From positions 10,850,001 through 10,914,000 of the forward strand of contig OZ316896.1 of assembly GCA_973895155.1 (NCBI GenBank): 64,000 bases of DNA, in the 5' to 3' direction. The position numbers and the translations under genes are program-made. Of this stretch, positions 46,158-57,601 are shown one piece after another. Origin of the DNA: Marsupella aquatica (lineage: Eukaryota; Marchantiophyta). The notes beneath the pieces were generated by a model. It was not told the DNA's origin. It searched no databases and saw only the letters and a program-made list of their open reading frames with translations. The first letter of the stretch is position 1. Each line of letters opens with the position of its first letter.

Positions 46158-46304
46158 GTCGAAACATTTTCAGGAGGCGTGGAGGGAGCTGTGCCAATTA
46201 GAGGAGGCGGGAGACGAGGAGGCTTGGTTGTGGCACGCACAATCCTCTCCCCATTGACCAATTTAGTGAACACGTGCATGCCTTGCAACAGCAAATTTTG
46301 TTGA
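46158..46304 (+). pseudogene. Possible exon relic downstream of copy 1
   Basis: After a TTTCCAG acceptor-like site the frame reads VETFSGG..VPIRGGGRRGGLV and ARTILSPLT, then stops at 46302-46304. Unit A' has the same segment longer and open (58687-58953). In-frame length differences between the two hint at coding origin. No family recognised. Confidence 0.25.
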
Positions 46305-46789
46305 CGTTGTTACAAGCTTGTAGAAATAGTAGCGGTGTCGATCTTCATCCAGTGTCACTTTGATCTTCAAGCAAAACAAGGATGTTCCAAGGATCGAAAG
46401 ATTGAGATAGAGATTGCGCTTACATTTTCCAACAAGGCTTCTAAAACTCAAACTCATAACCAAGATGAAGCCAAGGAGCTCGTGATAAATTTTCACTCGC
46501 GGTTGATAACCATTTTAAGGTTGAAACGGGGTTTAATATAAGTTGAATGTAGTATTTATGAATCCATGTTCAACTTAGTTCGCCCGAACAACATTTCGAA
46601 GTATTTGCCATCCCTTCTGGTAATGAGCTATGATTTCTCTTCTGAAATTTATCGTCGTGGATTAAAATAATTTCCTTTGGTAGGGCTACATGCCATATCG
46701 GATGAGTTTTCTAAAGGGCATTCATCTAAGTGCGTGTCATCTAGCACCAGGATATCATTCCATGAGAAACCAGCTCATCAAAATGTTGC

Positions 46790-48350
46790 TCTAATTGCAA
46801 CACTAGCTTCAAACGTATAATACAACACAAATTCCTGGAAGCACAGAATTAATTCCTCTGCGAGCCCTCTCACAGAAATAGTATTCCTCTCCCAGCTTCG
46901 AATTTGAGAACTTTCTAAGAGATGCACAAACTACAAAGCATCGATCATCCAGCTCTGTGTGATACTATTGTCGATGCAGTCTCTGCTCCACGTACAAAGC
47001 AACAACGACAACCTTCTTATGATCGGACCATCGCTACGCAGCCCGAGGTGTCAAAGTAAGTTACAATTTTCACATACAGTTCATAAGTCATTGCATAAGG
47101 ATGGCACCAAAACTGCTACGGGACACAAAAATGGTCCCTGTCAACTTGTTCGCTGTAACTTACGTTCACGACAGCAGAGATGGACAAGGTAAGTTGGCAA
47201 AAAAATAAATGAAGAAAGAATCCCATGCTCAAAAGAAATGCTTAATAGTACTGTAAAATCGTCACGGGATTAAGTTATCTACCCTCAGAATTGAGTTTCA
47301 AGACGCCGTCTTAGTTTCCATGCTTTCAGTCAGAAGCACTCCTGCCCTCGCATAGCTCACACTGTTTGGCCACATTGTGCACATAAAGGGTAATGCAGGT
47401 CTGGGCGCAGGGTTACTAGGCTGTAACCTTGCGTCCCGAATATGAAAAGAAGCTGACCGATGGCAGCCTAAAAATTTCTTTGAATATTCCGGGAGCAGGT
47501 TAGGTTACAGTCTATAACCCCAGCCCAGACCTGCACTAGCGTATGTAACTCCTGCCCCAAAAGAGTTTACCGGCTAGAATTTTCAGGACAACAGATTATG
47601 ACTATAGCAGGCCCCTCCAGAAATGGTTACACAGGTAATCTCTTCTCCTGACAGTAATTACTTTCAGCACGGTAGTGCCTTACGTGGACTTGCTCTCAAT
47701 ACACTTTTTGGAGTGGTTGATGGTTTCGGCATGATGTTTTAGGGGGTTGTTGCTGTAAATTGTGGCCGACAATCACCAGCGAGCTCTGTAGAGCCTGCGG
47801 GCAATTTCTGACCAGAACGCACCGAATAATTGCCGTTACATTTTAAATGCCCGAATTGGAAATTGCTAGGGATTGGACTTGTTATGCTTCAAATTTGAAA
47901 TCCAGAGGTTGACGCAGCGATTGGATCTTTTGAAACCCGACCAGCCACAACGTGCCCGGAGCCTACTGGCTGCAATGTAAAGTTCCCGGGAGCAGGACGG
48001 CTGCTGAGGAAAATGCCGTTCCAAAGCCTCGTTATAATCTCAGACTGTTCCATACCTTCTTGACGCTAGCTGTAGCGCATCTGTTCCCACAACCAGTTGT
48101 TGAATCTGTTCCCAGGACTCAGTCGATCCACCAGACGAGGCTGTGCTCATGCACAGTCACGTCGACTACACGGCTCTTCAGTTGAGGCACTCTTCTGCTC
48201 GGAACTTTGGAGGGTTGTAGTGACAGGATCCTCTGTCTTATCCTGTGATCAACTGGTATCTGTTCGACTGGTATCTGTTGTCAGAGTTTTCTGGTTTGCT
48301 TTACTCATGTAAACTGCCGCAGGTCTAAGTCATTGAACTCACCAAGTGTC
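46790..48350. repeat. Partial B-type unit (B0)
   Basis: Matches 49140-50330 and 59360-59720: ACAAAGCATCGATCATCCAG, CTCTGCTCCACGTACAAA, TCATTGCATAAGGAT, ATTTGAAATCCAGARGTTGA, TTATAATCTCAGACTGTTCC and CGATCCACCAGACGAGGCTG. It stops before the region that carries the gene relic in unit B. It holds its own MITE insertion at 47394-47535. Confidence 0.75.
47394..47535. mobile_element. Fold-back MITE, about 60-bp arms
   Basis: TGCAGGTCTGGGC at the left is inverted as GCCCAGACCTGCA at the right. The similarity continues inward (GGGTTACTAGGCTGTAACC facing GGTTACAGTCTATAACCCC, and CCGAATAT facing ATATTCCGG). It is absent from the matching places in units B and B'. Confidence 0.65.
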
Positions 48351-49139
48351 AGTGAAGTTTCGGATAGAGAAATATATAGACATCTCTATAGCATATAGCA
48401 GTCTCTATAACAAGGCCCCCGGCATCAATTCTCACGCGAGATACACGTCAGACAAAGACCTTCCAGGAAAAAACTTGGTGAAAAAGAACATGACCCCAAA
48501 CCGACACAGGTGAACAAATAGAGCATACTAAGGCGCTTGAGAGAACAATGTTGAAGGAAATCCGGCGCTAAGCGCTTGTTTCTCCCAGCCTTAATTCCTG
48601 AATGTAAGCCTCTAGGGGTCGGGGGGTAGCTGTTACGATTATAACTAAAAAAATGAGAGACTTTACAAACTCCCAAATTGCCCATCCCAAATTCCCGAAA
48701 GGAAGTGTCTTTGCATAGGGGGCAACTTTATGATTATAACTAAAGCAGCAATAATTCATTGAAGAAGCCAATGCCCAAGTGGTTGAATGAATTCATTAAG
48801 AAGCCAATGCCCAAGTAGTTGAATGCCCAAGCTGTATTCCTCTAGAGGTGGTATTAAAAAAAAATGAAATCAGAAACTTCAGACAATGGAATGACAAGCA
48901 AAAAATAATAATATATTTTTAGCAGCCTCTTTCCCCTCCCCTACTGGAATAGAGCTCAGCCCAGCAGGCCATAGCAGCTCAAGGTAGTCTTGCTCCACGT
49001 GAGTTTATTATGTGATTTTACGGATAATCTAAGATGACCAATCTTTCAGTTATGTCATTACTAAGTAATTTATTTGCGTCACAATAAATAAAGAAAAAAA
49101 GCCAACAAATATGAAAATTTATCTAATTGGTCTTGTCGC
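48351..49139. other. Intergenic, no gene seen
   Basis: Lies between B0 and B. It contains a short tandem repeat with GAAGCCAATGCCCAAGT and TGATTATAACTAAA copies. No gene was recognised. Confidence 0.4.
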
Positions 49140-50344
49140 GCATTCAAAGTATTGCTTTGATTGCAACGCTTCAAACACAAAGCACTTAATTTATTCCTCT
49201 GCAAGCCCTCTCACAGTAATAGTGACCCCCTCCCAGCTTCACAATTGAGAACTCTCTTAGAAAAACACAAAATGTAACAAAGCATCGATCATCCAGCTGG
49301 CGATGCACTCTCTGCTCCACGTACAAAACAACAACGACAAGTTATGATCGGATAATCGCAGCAGGACTTGCCTTTACGCAGAAGGACTTGCCTTTACGCA
49401 GTGCTAGAGGGTCTCAAAGTTCCAATTTTATATACAGTTCATAAATCATTGCATAAGGATATCGGACCAACACTGCTACGGGGCACAAAAATGGTAGTGG
49501 TCAACTTGCTTGCTGTAACATGATAGGACAAGAGAGATTGGCAAAGTTCACAAAAATATAAATGTAAGTACTCATGCTCAGGAAAATGCTTAGTACTGTC
49601 AAATCGTCACGGGAACAAGTCATTGACCCTAAGAATGGAGGTTTCGAGACGAACTCTTAGTTTCAATTGCTTCAGTTTACATGCTTTCATCCACAAGCTG
49701 TCCTGCCCTCTCACAGCCCACACTGTTAGGCCGCATGGTCGACGTTCCGCACCGTAGTGCCTGACGTGGGCTTCCTCTCAAGGTAGAGTGTTTCGAAATG
49801 ATGTTTTAGCTAGGTGGCAGTTGTTGTGAAATTGTGGCCGATAATCACCAGCGAGCTCTGTAGAGCCCGCGGGTAATTTCAGAACACAACGCACCAAAAA
49901 ATTGCCGTTACATTTAAAATGCCCGGTCCCATTGGAAATTGCTACAGATTGTACTCGTTATGCGAATCAAATTTGAAATCCAGAAGTTGACGCGGCGATT
50001 GCATCTTTTGAAACCAGACCAGCCACATCGTGCACGGAGCCTACTGGCTCCAATGCCAAAGTCCCCGGGAGCAGAAAATGCCTTTCCGAAGCCTCGTGAT
50101 AATCTCAGACTGTTCCAAACCTTCTTCAGTCTTGGGATCTCACGCTAGCTGTAGCGCATCTGTTCTCACGACCAGTTGCTGAAGTGAATCTGTTCCCGGG
50201 ACTCAGTCGATCCACCAGACGAGGCTGTGCTCATGCACAGTCGTGACATCGACTACACAGCTCTTCAGTTGAGGCACTAGTCTCCAGGGTCGTCTTCTGC
50301 TCGGAACTGTGGCGGGTTCTGTCAGTTAAATCTGTACGCAGTGC

Positions 50345-50536
50345 GTGCCATGTATAGGCGGAATCGTCGAAAGCGAGGGTCCAGTTAACGACTTTTGCAA
50401 TAGTTTCATTTTGGTTCTGACGATCGCATTTTGGGTTGGTCTGGACCTCGCAGTTACAGGCCTAACAGCAAATTCTCATATTTGCAGTGAAGTTCTCTGG
50501 TCAATCCTTGAAAAATCAACGCCAAGCCAAAACTGA
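50345..50536 (+). CDS. Small hydrophobic ORF in unit B (63 aa), unrecognised
   Basis: The frame contains GPVNDFCNSFILVLTIAFWV then GLDLAVTGLTANSHICSEV, one membrane-spanning stretch. The same reading frame is kept in two other module copies: 59831 (NPVDDFCNSFFVVLTITFWV) and 61157 (DPVEEFCKSLVLFVVTVVF). Frame preservation across three diverged copies is weak evidence for coding; it could also be an exon of a longer product. Confidence 0.3.
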   Translation: MPCIGGIVESEGPVNDFCNSFILVLTIAFWVGLDLAVTGLTANSHICSEVLWSILEKSTPSQN

Positions 50537-50787
50537 TTGTTGACTTTTTGTGCATTTTTGGAGGTTTTTGAGTATTGGTAACGCTGAATATTCAATTAAT
50601 TTGAGTGTATTGAACATCGTACGTATTGTCTCAGAATGCATTACACGGTCAACGAAATCGGCTTTGAGACCTCCCCAACGCGTTTGCAGTCATGGACCTG
50701 AAGCTGTAGCACGTCGGTTCTCACAACTCCGTTGATCCACCGCACGAGAGTTTGCGGTGGATCAACGCTGGGTACTGAGGCGATCTT

Positions 50788-51192
50788 TTGCTCAGCATTG
50801 TGGTCGGCGGGGTTTGTGAGCTAGCGCAGTTCGCCACACACGAAAATTGCTCGAATACGATGCATCCTGTTTTGGGCAGTTGGACGGAGTTCTTTGTTTC
50901 TGCTTTTCTATATCTGACATGCGTAACGCAAATGCACTTAGCCATTTACCCTATATTTGAATCTTTCATTACACTCATCCCTTGCACACTACTGGAAACT
51001 TTCATTATCCTCGGCCTTTACGCAATAGCTGTAACTTTAATTATGCTCGGACTTTACATTGCATTACAAATCTCGTTCAATATCATCCTCGGCCTTCACG
51101 CAATAGTTGAAATTTTCATTATCCTCAGCCATTTTCACAATCGACTTGGGCGCCCACATCGGCATTGGCATGAGATCATTTCATCGGAATAG
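50788..51192 (+). CDS. Hydrophobic repeat ORF in unit B (134 aa), unrecognised
   Basis: The N-terminal part FFVSAFLYLTCVTQMHLAIY is followed by three or four repeats of the type IILGLYAIAVTLIMLGLYIA, encoded by imperfect 36-41-bp DNA repeats, and a His/Arg-rich tail (GRPHRHWHEI). Predicted to be mostly membrane-spanning. A shorter related frame occurs at 60392-60670 and a degenerate one at 61374-61562. Could be a real small membrane protein or noncoding minisatellite; no family recognised. Confidence 0.3.
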   Translation: MLSIVVGGVCELAQFATHENCSNTMHPVLGSWTEFFVSAFLYLTCVTQMHLAIYPIFESFITLIPCTLLETFIILGLYAIAVTLIMLGLYIALQISFNIILGLHAIVEIFIILSHFHNRLGRPHRHWHEIISSE

Positions 51193-52230
51193 GCTGACAG
51201 GGTGTTCTTGGAAAGCCCTTCTTCGGACCGGACTATTGTGCGGTACATAAGATCGTGTAACGTCGTGAGAATCGATTGCATGATCGAAGCGCGAGGCTAT
51301 ATTTGCTATGTTTGTCGCCTTGGTCTCCTCTCGCAGGTACCTGCAATGTGATCCACTGACTGCTTCAGTTGAGCATGCGTACATTGTCTTGGACAACAGT
51401 CTGTTTTATTCATTTTGAAGCTCAAAGTCGATCGGTACGTAGTGTGTGATTTTGGCTAGGTTTTCAAGATCAGAGATCGAGAGGACTTCCTGAACATGAA
51501 AATTTTGCCGTACTGTCTCAGAATCCTGCATAATTAGGGAAACGCGCTTGAGACCATTTCATAGATCGAGACTGCTCCAAAACATCTCCAGTCCTGGAAC
51601 GTGGGTCGTTTGCCAGTCGTCACAATTCAGTCAATCAGACCGAACCCTGTTCAGCTTTCCAAATGACGATTTCATGGTCGTGATGTAATTAACTGACGTA
51701 ACAATATATTGCTGATCAGCTAGAGATGTTTTGCTCCGTTCTCCAGGGCCTTGTTCCGGGGACTTCGTATTCATCGTCCCATATATTGTTTAAGTTCACC
51801 GTGGATTGCCAGAGTGTGTTCATTCGCGAAATTTGGATCATAGCTCAGCTCAATCCAAAACTAAGAAATTCTTCAACATTTTAGTTTGTTTGGATGAAAT
51901 GAATCGATCAAATTGGATAGAGTCCTGAACTTAATGGTCTGTATTCTCCCATAGCCACTGTTTTCATTCTGCAAGGTCATCCTCGTTTGACAGCGTGTGT
52001 TTGGGGATCGGTAAAGCTCAATCCTTGAGTTGAAGGGTATGCCCAGCGTTCTCTCAGTGCCAACTTGGATAAATAGGCTTGCATTGTCTCCACTGGTCTC
52101 AGACCAAGCTAACACTGTTCCGACGAGAAACCCTGGTGAATCCATCTTTCACTAACGCAGAGTAATTCAATTTGTGAGGCAGATCGTGAACTGATTACGT
52201 CCAGGAGATCGAGAGGACTTCAATGGCCCC

Positions 52231-52800
52231 TGGCATACTGATGGCTGCTTCAGAAATCTATTCTTAGAAACCTGCAGAGGGCAACTAGGAGTCGCGGCCG
52301 TCATTCCACCAGTCTACGTTGCCGCGCAAACACATTGTCGTTCACCAGTGGCAAGGAAATATGCAACATTCGATTATGGTAATTTCGCTTCACATCCCAC
52401 CCATCTAGAGTTCGACGGTAACGAAGAGCGTATGCCCCTTATCGAGAAGGACTGTAAGGCACCTAGCTTACAGATCCTACATTTGAACTCTGAATTACGA
52501 CGGAGCAGAGTCCGCTGTCTCTGATTTGCAGTTTGCCAGAGGTGACGGGATCGCGCGATCCCTTCTTGTTGCTCGTATCCCAGCACCATTTCCGGATGAA
52601 TGGAACGATTGCAACCCGGTGCAGTTTAAAGTAGAGGGTCAGATTGTTCGAATGCGGCCCGACAACAAACTCTTCGTATGTCAACCCTGGATTGGACCGC
52701 TTGGGGAACGACATCAGATCATAGTCCCTAGGCGATGCTCTACGATAGCGCCTGTTGCCGGACTCTCAGATTGCTACTGGGACCATGCCAGTGCCGGATA
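52231..52800 (+). pseudogene. Diverged relic of the 215-aa gene (unit B)
   Basis: The relic opens ATGGCCCCTGGCATACTGAT, matching the start region of copies 1 and 2 at the DNA level. It keeps the block CTAGAGTTCGACGGTAACGA and a readable SLLVARIPAPFPDEWNDCN that matches SLLIAHLEAPFPDGWKDRN. The frame changes several times between these blocks and no full-length product is possible. It is about 2.1 kb after the unit's promoter-like block, as in unit A. Confidence 0.6.
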
Positions 52801-53150
52801 ACTTGGCATTGTTGGAAGAATGTTGGTGTGTATGTGAGTCAGAAAGTTCTAGAAGTAAATAGTTGCTTTGAGCTACTGAATATATTTCGTTCTTGATAAT
52901 TGTGCAATTTAATATGTAATGTTCATGATGCCTGCACGCAATTCATGCAACGCTTTTGCAGGATGCTAACAGCTAACTGGGTGTATTTCCTCGGGATTTG
53001 GGTTGTGTGTTGGGCGGAGCAGACGAAATGCAGGATAAGAAGACAGTTGACATGATTATCGGAGATGTTTCCGGTTTCGATGGGCTCAGAAAGACTCCCG
53101 AGGAGTATGTACCTGGAAAAGTCGTAGCGCTGGCTCAAGCTTGAGATGGA

Positions 53151-54188
53151 GCGGTTCTGTTCTTCGGGTAAACTTTTCTCAATAACTCCTCTGTTTGAAC
53201 TAGAAATAACAAGTAGGTAAGTAGATCTCTGTCGTGGCCCGATTTGTTCTTTGTTTAATTCTCAATTTCAAGTTAAACAGTCTGTCTACCACATTCCGTC
53301 ACCTCAAGAGCCCCTGTTCCCTCTCCCCGTCAGCCAAGTTCTTTTTTCCCTTCGATAACCTGGCTTGGAAGACTACTCCGTTGCCAAAATGGGGGAGATT
53401 GATCTGCTCTTCAGGTGTCACATGTTTCGCACTCTTTCAATAACCCGCGATATTTCATTATTTTATCATTTGTTTTTACCATACTAGTTGTTCTGTAGAA
53501 ATGCAATTTTGAAACAAACCCATAGGAAATAAATATATCTCTGCCAGCCCGACAAACTTGAATTGAAAGCAACAAGGAAGGGAGTGCTGGAGTAAATTTT
53601 GTAGGTAGTCAACAATGGGTCCAATGTAAGTAAAATACCTTGACGTCATTATTATGAGCATTGACTTCGTTATCAAAATGTAAATCCATGTTTGGACGCA
53701 AGGAATTTTCACAAATCCTTTTTCTAACATGGATTATTCGTCGATGAATTTAGGGTGGATGGCTTTGAACTTCCTCTGCAGCTTGTCTTGGGGCAGACTG
53801 AGGCTATGGCTGTCCTTACTGTTGCCCAGAACGGAAAAGCAGAAGGCCTTTGCCTAAGCTTGGGGTTTGTCCCTTGCTGCAGTCGGATGGAAGGTAAGAT
53901 TGAGACAGAGGTTAGGAATATCGTTGCCGTTCCCTCCCTTTTCTTTTGTTTCAGCAAGTTCTGCATGTAGGAAGAAAGTGAAGATGAAGGCCACCCTTCT
54001 GGATGGATGCTGAGCATTTTAAGGGTCGCCCAACTTGCCCACTGCATGTAGCTACCGTAGCCTTCTCTGCACTCTCGTTACCTTCTCTGCACTCTCGTTA
54101 CGACTTAGGGCTGATGGCATTGGATATTCAACTTGTTCCAGGTGGATCGGGTGGTCATCATTGCAAATGAAAACGATATCTTCTACAG
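53151..54188. other. Unique DNA between units B and A', no certain gene
   Basis: This stretch has no match in the other units. A splice-bounded frame near 53751-53891 (VDGFELPLQLVLGQTEAMAV..CCSRMEG, followed by GTAAGATTG) could be an exon. A 22-bp tandem duplication (CTTCTCTGCACTCTCGTTAC) lies near 54060-54100. Confidence 0.3.
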
Positions 54189-54461
54189 CAGTTTGGTCCT
54201 TACAATTTATTCTCGGCTGCTCTCAAATGCGGCTATTTTAAAGGAAGTGCTGACATGCGACCAACAGATGGAACAGCATTGGCTTTTAGATGCAGAGCAC
54301 CACTTTCTGTCCACAGAAAAGTTGCAGAGGACCTACTGGGCCAGAAAGATGAATTATCGAAAAAGACTCAGGTTGATCCTTTGAACCAACCTGGTTTGCA
54401 AGCCAACGCTGGAACCCTCCCGGTGGTTGTTGGGAGCCTGGTAGCTAGTATTGAATGTTAG
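54189..54461 (+). pseudogene. Possible C-terminal exon of an unrecognised gene
   Basis: After an acceptor-like TTCTACAG the frame stays open for 90 residues: QFGPYNLFSAALKCGYFKGS, ADMRPTDGTALAFRCRAPLS, VHRKVAEDLLGQKDELSKKT, then a Val-rich end and a stop at 54459-54461. The composition looks like a real protein C-terminus more than random translation. I do not recognise the family, and upstream exons are only guessed (53751-53891). It may be a fragment of a gene broken by the duplications. Confidence 0.3.
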
Positions 54462-55049
54462 CCTGATTGTACAGTAGATTCCTCTTCGATGAGTAGACTT
54501 CAAAGTGTTTAAGAACTCCCCTCTGGAAAGAGTGTGTAGGCAATTGCTGTCTCTGTAGACCAATGTAACTTCTTCATAGGAATTCGGAACTATTGTATGG
54601 TTTGTATGGATAGTACTATGTTGGTAGGAATAGGGGATTTGTAGATTTGACATCACCTTTATCAGACAATCAATACATGAAACCTCACTCGTTGAGATGC
54701 CTCCACTTTTCTTCAGAAATAGTTCATGATGCAGCCTTGTACCAAGCGACGTATTACAAACGCTTTGAAAGACTGAAATTCTGGGTTTGTCTTCCTGATT
54801 GGGGTGGTAATATTTGTCCGACCATCATATTTCATATTCTCAGCGGGACAGCACCTTTCGTATATGGGATTGTATAATTCAAAGTAACTGACTCTTGCTT
54901 GAAAGTAAATGGTATTGAGAACACGAGATTCCATTTTCAGTCTTCCGACTTGACAAGGCTAAATTGTGTTTATTTGGTCCGGTGGACATAAGGTTTGTGA
55001 TTCTGATTGTTGGCGCTATGAATTAAAAGCTAACTGTAATGGACTACAA
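54462..55049. other. Intergenic, no gene seen
   Basis: AT-rich; no domain-bearing frame or repeat recognised. Confidence 0.4.
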
Positions 55050-55860
55050 CACTGGTATTTTGATACCGGAGAAAATAACAACAATGCAGAGAACAGAGCA
55101 CTGAAATTTGTCCCTGCTCAAGTGAGGGAAGCAGGAAGCAAATAATTTTAGTACTCTGAAATGGATCAGTAACATTCCCTTCGAAATCATAGCATAAATC
55201 AATATTCATAGGGCTCTGATCGCTAGACTTCCTCGTACGTATTGGTTGACTCATGCACATTTAGCCACTGTGGCAAAGAAGGAGACCCAATGGTAAAATG
55301 GGCCAGCATAAAGGTTTAACAATTGCAACTCTTGCTAATAATGAAGGAGTAGAAACCAATTCAATACCAATATGAAACCTTATTTGAACCGCAAGTTGTT
55401 TCTACACCTGTTTGTAGTCGACCACAAGATTTAGACATCAACTTCTAAAGAAATTTTGTTGCAACCACGTGCCTTCCTCTCAACAATGTGGCTCAGGCAC
55501 AAGAACACACCATACAGCTAGCTGGAGGTATGCTTGTACTTATTCAATTGTTTCTGGTTGGTTTTTGTTGTTGTTGTTGTTGTTGTAATTATGCAAACTT
55601 TAAAGGTCCTTTTATAAGTCTTGGAACTGGGAAGGGCAATCTGGTCGATTTGAGCTCCAGTTTGTGTCAACCAATTACACTTCTCTCCATGCCGAGATGT
55701 GAACTCAAGTAAAACTATGAACCAAGTAGTCTTTGTTTTTTTAGATCACCAGCTGTATTCTTGCATACATTCTTTGTCTAAGATCGACCTTCGCCTTTTT
55801 GTGGTCACTGCACATCAAAACGCAAAGGGACAGATATACCTTGCTACTTGGAAGTAAGAA

Positions 55861-56034
55861 CACTCACCCCTCACTGATTAACAAGAAAAATCTGGTTTAT
55901 AGTGGTCTGGAAAATCGCAGTTGCAGTGACACAGAGCTTCGAGTCTACACTCACCCCTCACTGATTACAAGAAAAATCTGGTTTATAGTGGTCTGGAAAA
56001 TGGCAGTTGCAGTGACACAGAGCTTCGAGTCTGC
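55861..56034. repeat. Recent 87-bp tandem duplication
   Basis: Two adjacent copies begin CACTCACCCCTCACTGATTA and run to GAGCTTCGAGTCTRC with only a few differences. Unit A has a single copy at about 42770-42860. Confidence 0.85.
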
Positions 56035-56374
56035 TGATTAGTGTAACAAGCTATCCCTCTGTGCCGCATCATTCTGGGGAAACCTCTCTCTCCAGATAGA
56101 TTAAAATCGGCACCAGGAAAGTGATTCGTTGGGACCCCCACAGTGACATTTCTCAATTTTCACGTCGGAGAAACCCAGCATTCATGATTCCTTTCATGGG
56201 AATACCGAAGAATTGCTTCACGAACCCAATAACCGACCTATTTGAAAGCCCGTTTGAAAGAGCATGCGTTCTCGTCGCGCGTCCTACAAATTTGATCGAC
56301 TTGTGTTTGCCTTTGAGACAAGTTGACCAATTTGAGTTTACAGGTCGACTCTGACAATACGTCTCCTGAAACTA

Positions 56375-56457
56375 GCCGTGGAATGCGTCGCCACGGCTTA
56401 CGTAACGTTCCCCGCTGGAAACTTCAAAGCCAAGCACGTTTCGGAGCTCCTTATAGA
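56375..56457 (+). promoter_or_regulatory. Candidate promoter of unit A' gene
   Basis: GCCGTGG / CCACGGC hairpin (56375-56397), GTTCCCCGCTGG, CCAAGCACGTTTC and a TATAGA at 56452-56457, matching unit A. The TATA-like box differs from unit A by one base (TATAAA versus TATAGA). Confidence 0.35.
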
Positions 56458-57601
56458 CACAGACCGCAGCGAAACTTCTTCAGTCTTGGGACCTGAAGAA
56501 GCTGGAGCTCGTCGCTTCTCACGTCTAAACACTCAGTCGATCGACCAGACGTCTAGTCTCTGCTCAAAGTAACACTTATCCAGTACTCGGTCGAGACGCT
56601 TTAATGCTCGGCAATATGTGAACTGGCTAGGGTTCGTTGATACTGCCAGTGTTAGCTAGTGATCGATTCATGCGAATTGCTCAAACATGGGGGTTTTCGG
56701 TCCTCGCACGCTATTTTGCATATTTCTGCTATGGATCGTACTCGTCTTGCAGGTCGTATTCGCACTTTCTTGGGATCTTAACCGCTTGATTATCTTGTTC
56801 TTCAGGCGGTGATAGCGGGAGTGACAAGATCTACAGAGTATTTTCTTGTTTTGCTTGAACAGTATGGAGCCCTTCGGACAATTTCTTCTGCAATTGCTGA
56901 TCTTCGAAATCGCATTAATCCAGGGCCCGCGGACAGCTACATTTTGTTTAATTCTTGGGATGGGTCTCGGATTTCTTCAATTGTTCAGAATGGTTCGCTT
57001 CGTTTTCAACGACTAGATGATCATCGAGACCGACAAACGGACAGACAGATGGACATCGCTTGATACCACTTAGATGGCTGACAAGCAAGCGCTACTTGGG
57101 ATTTCAATGCACCCAAAGCAATTGTTCCGATCGGGACTGGGCCATTTTGCCGTACTTGGCAGTGCTTGACCTACTGGAATCGATTCATAATGAAAGCCCG
57201 ATGCTATCTGTCCGCCGACTTAATTCGTGTCCTCCCTCACCGACCGAAAAGCAATCCACTACTTCAGCAAGCTCGTATTATCTCCAGATTTCAGCGGAAT
57301 TGGTAATGAAGTCCTGAACATCTTCGGGTTTCCGTGTCTGATTAATTACTTTTGGGCAAGTTTCCGATTACCGCTAGTAACCTAAGTTACGTGAACATTC
57401 TGCCAAATTGTCATAGCTCAGCATATTTGGTCTGATTGTGACAGCTACTCTTCCATGCTCGTGTTTAGCTGCAAGATTGAGCCCTCCGCTGATTTCAGTG
57501 GCTGAAGCTCTGGGGCCCGGCTTCTACTCCTGTACACTGATTGGGCTTCCGTTTTCTTTGACTAACGCAGTGATTACGTTCAGGAGAACGAGAGCATTTC
57601 A

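Larger units (their letters stand above)
41760..46560 (+). repeat. Segmental duplication unit A
   Basis: This block matches 55050-58960 in order and orientation: GTTGACTCATGCACATT, GAAGGAGACCCAATGG, CACACCATACAGCTAGCT, AACAAGCTATCCCTCTGTG, the CDS and its 3' flank, then CACAATCCTCTCCCCATT. Similarity is high in the CDS and 3' flank and lower in the leader. Unit A also has private insertions, including a LINE 3' end. Confidence 0.85.
49140..53150 (+). repeat. Segmental duplication unit B
   Basis: Matches 59360-63300 in order and orientation. It contains a promoter-like CGTGATAATCTCAGACTGTTC block, several copies of a roughly 100-bp leader module, hydrophobic ORFs and a broken relative of the 215-aa gene. 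Short tandem duplications occur inside, for example AAGGACTTGCCTTTACGCAG twice near 49365-49400. Confidence 0.8.

Noticed and set aside
56809-57063. 84-aa frame in the leader of unit A'
   Set aside because: The matching place in unit A reads in a different frame with indels not in multiples of three, so it is probably noncoding leader.
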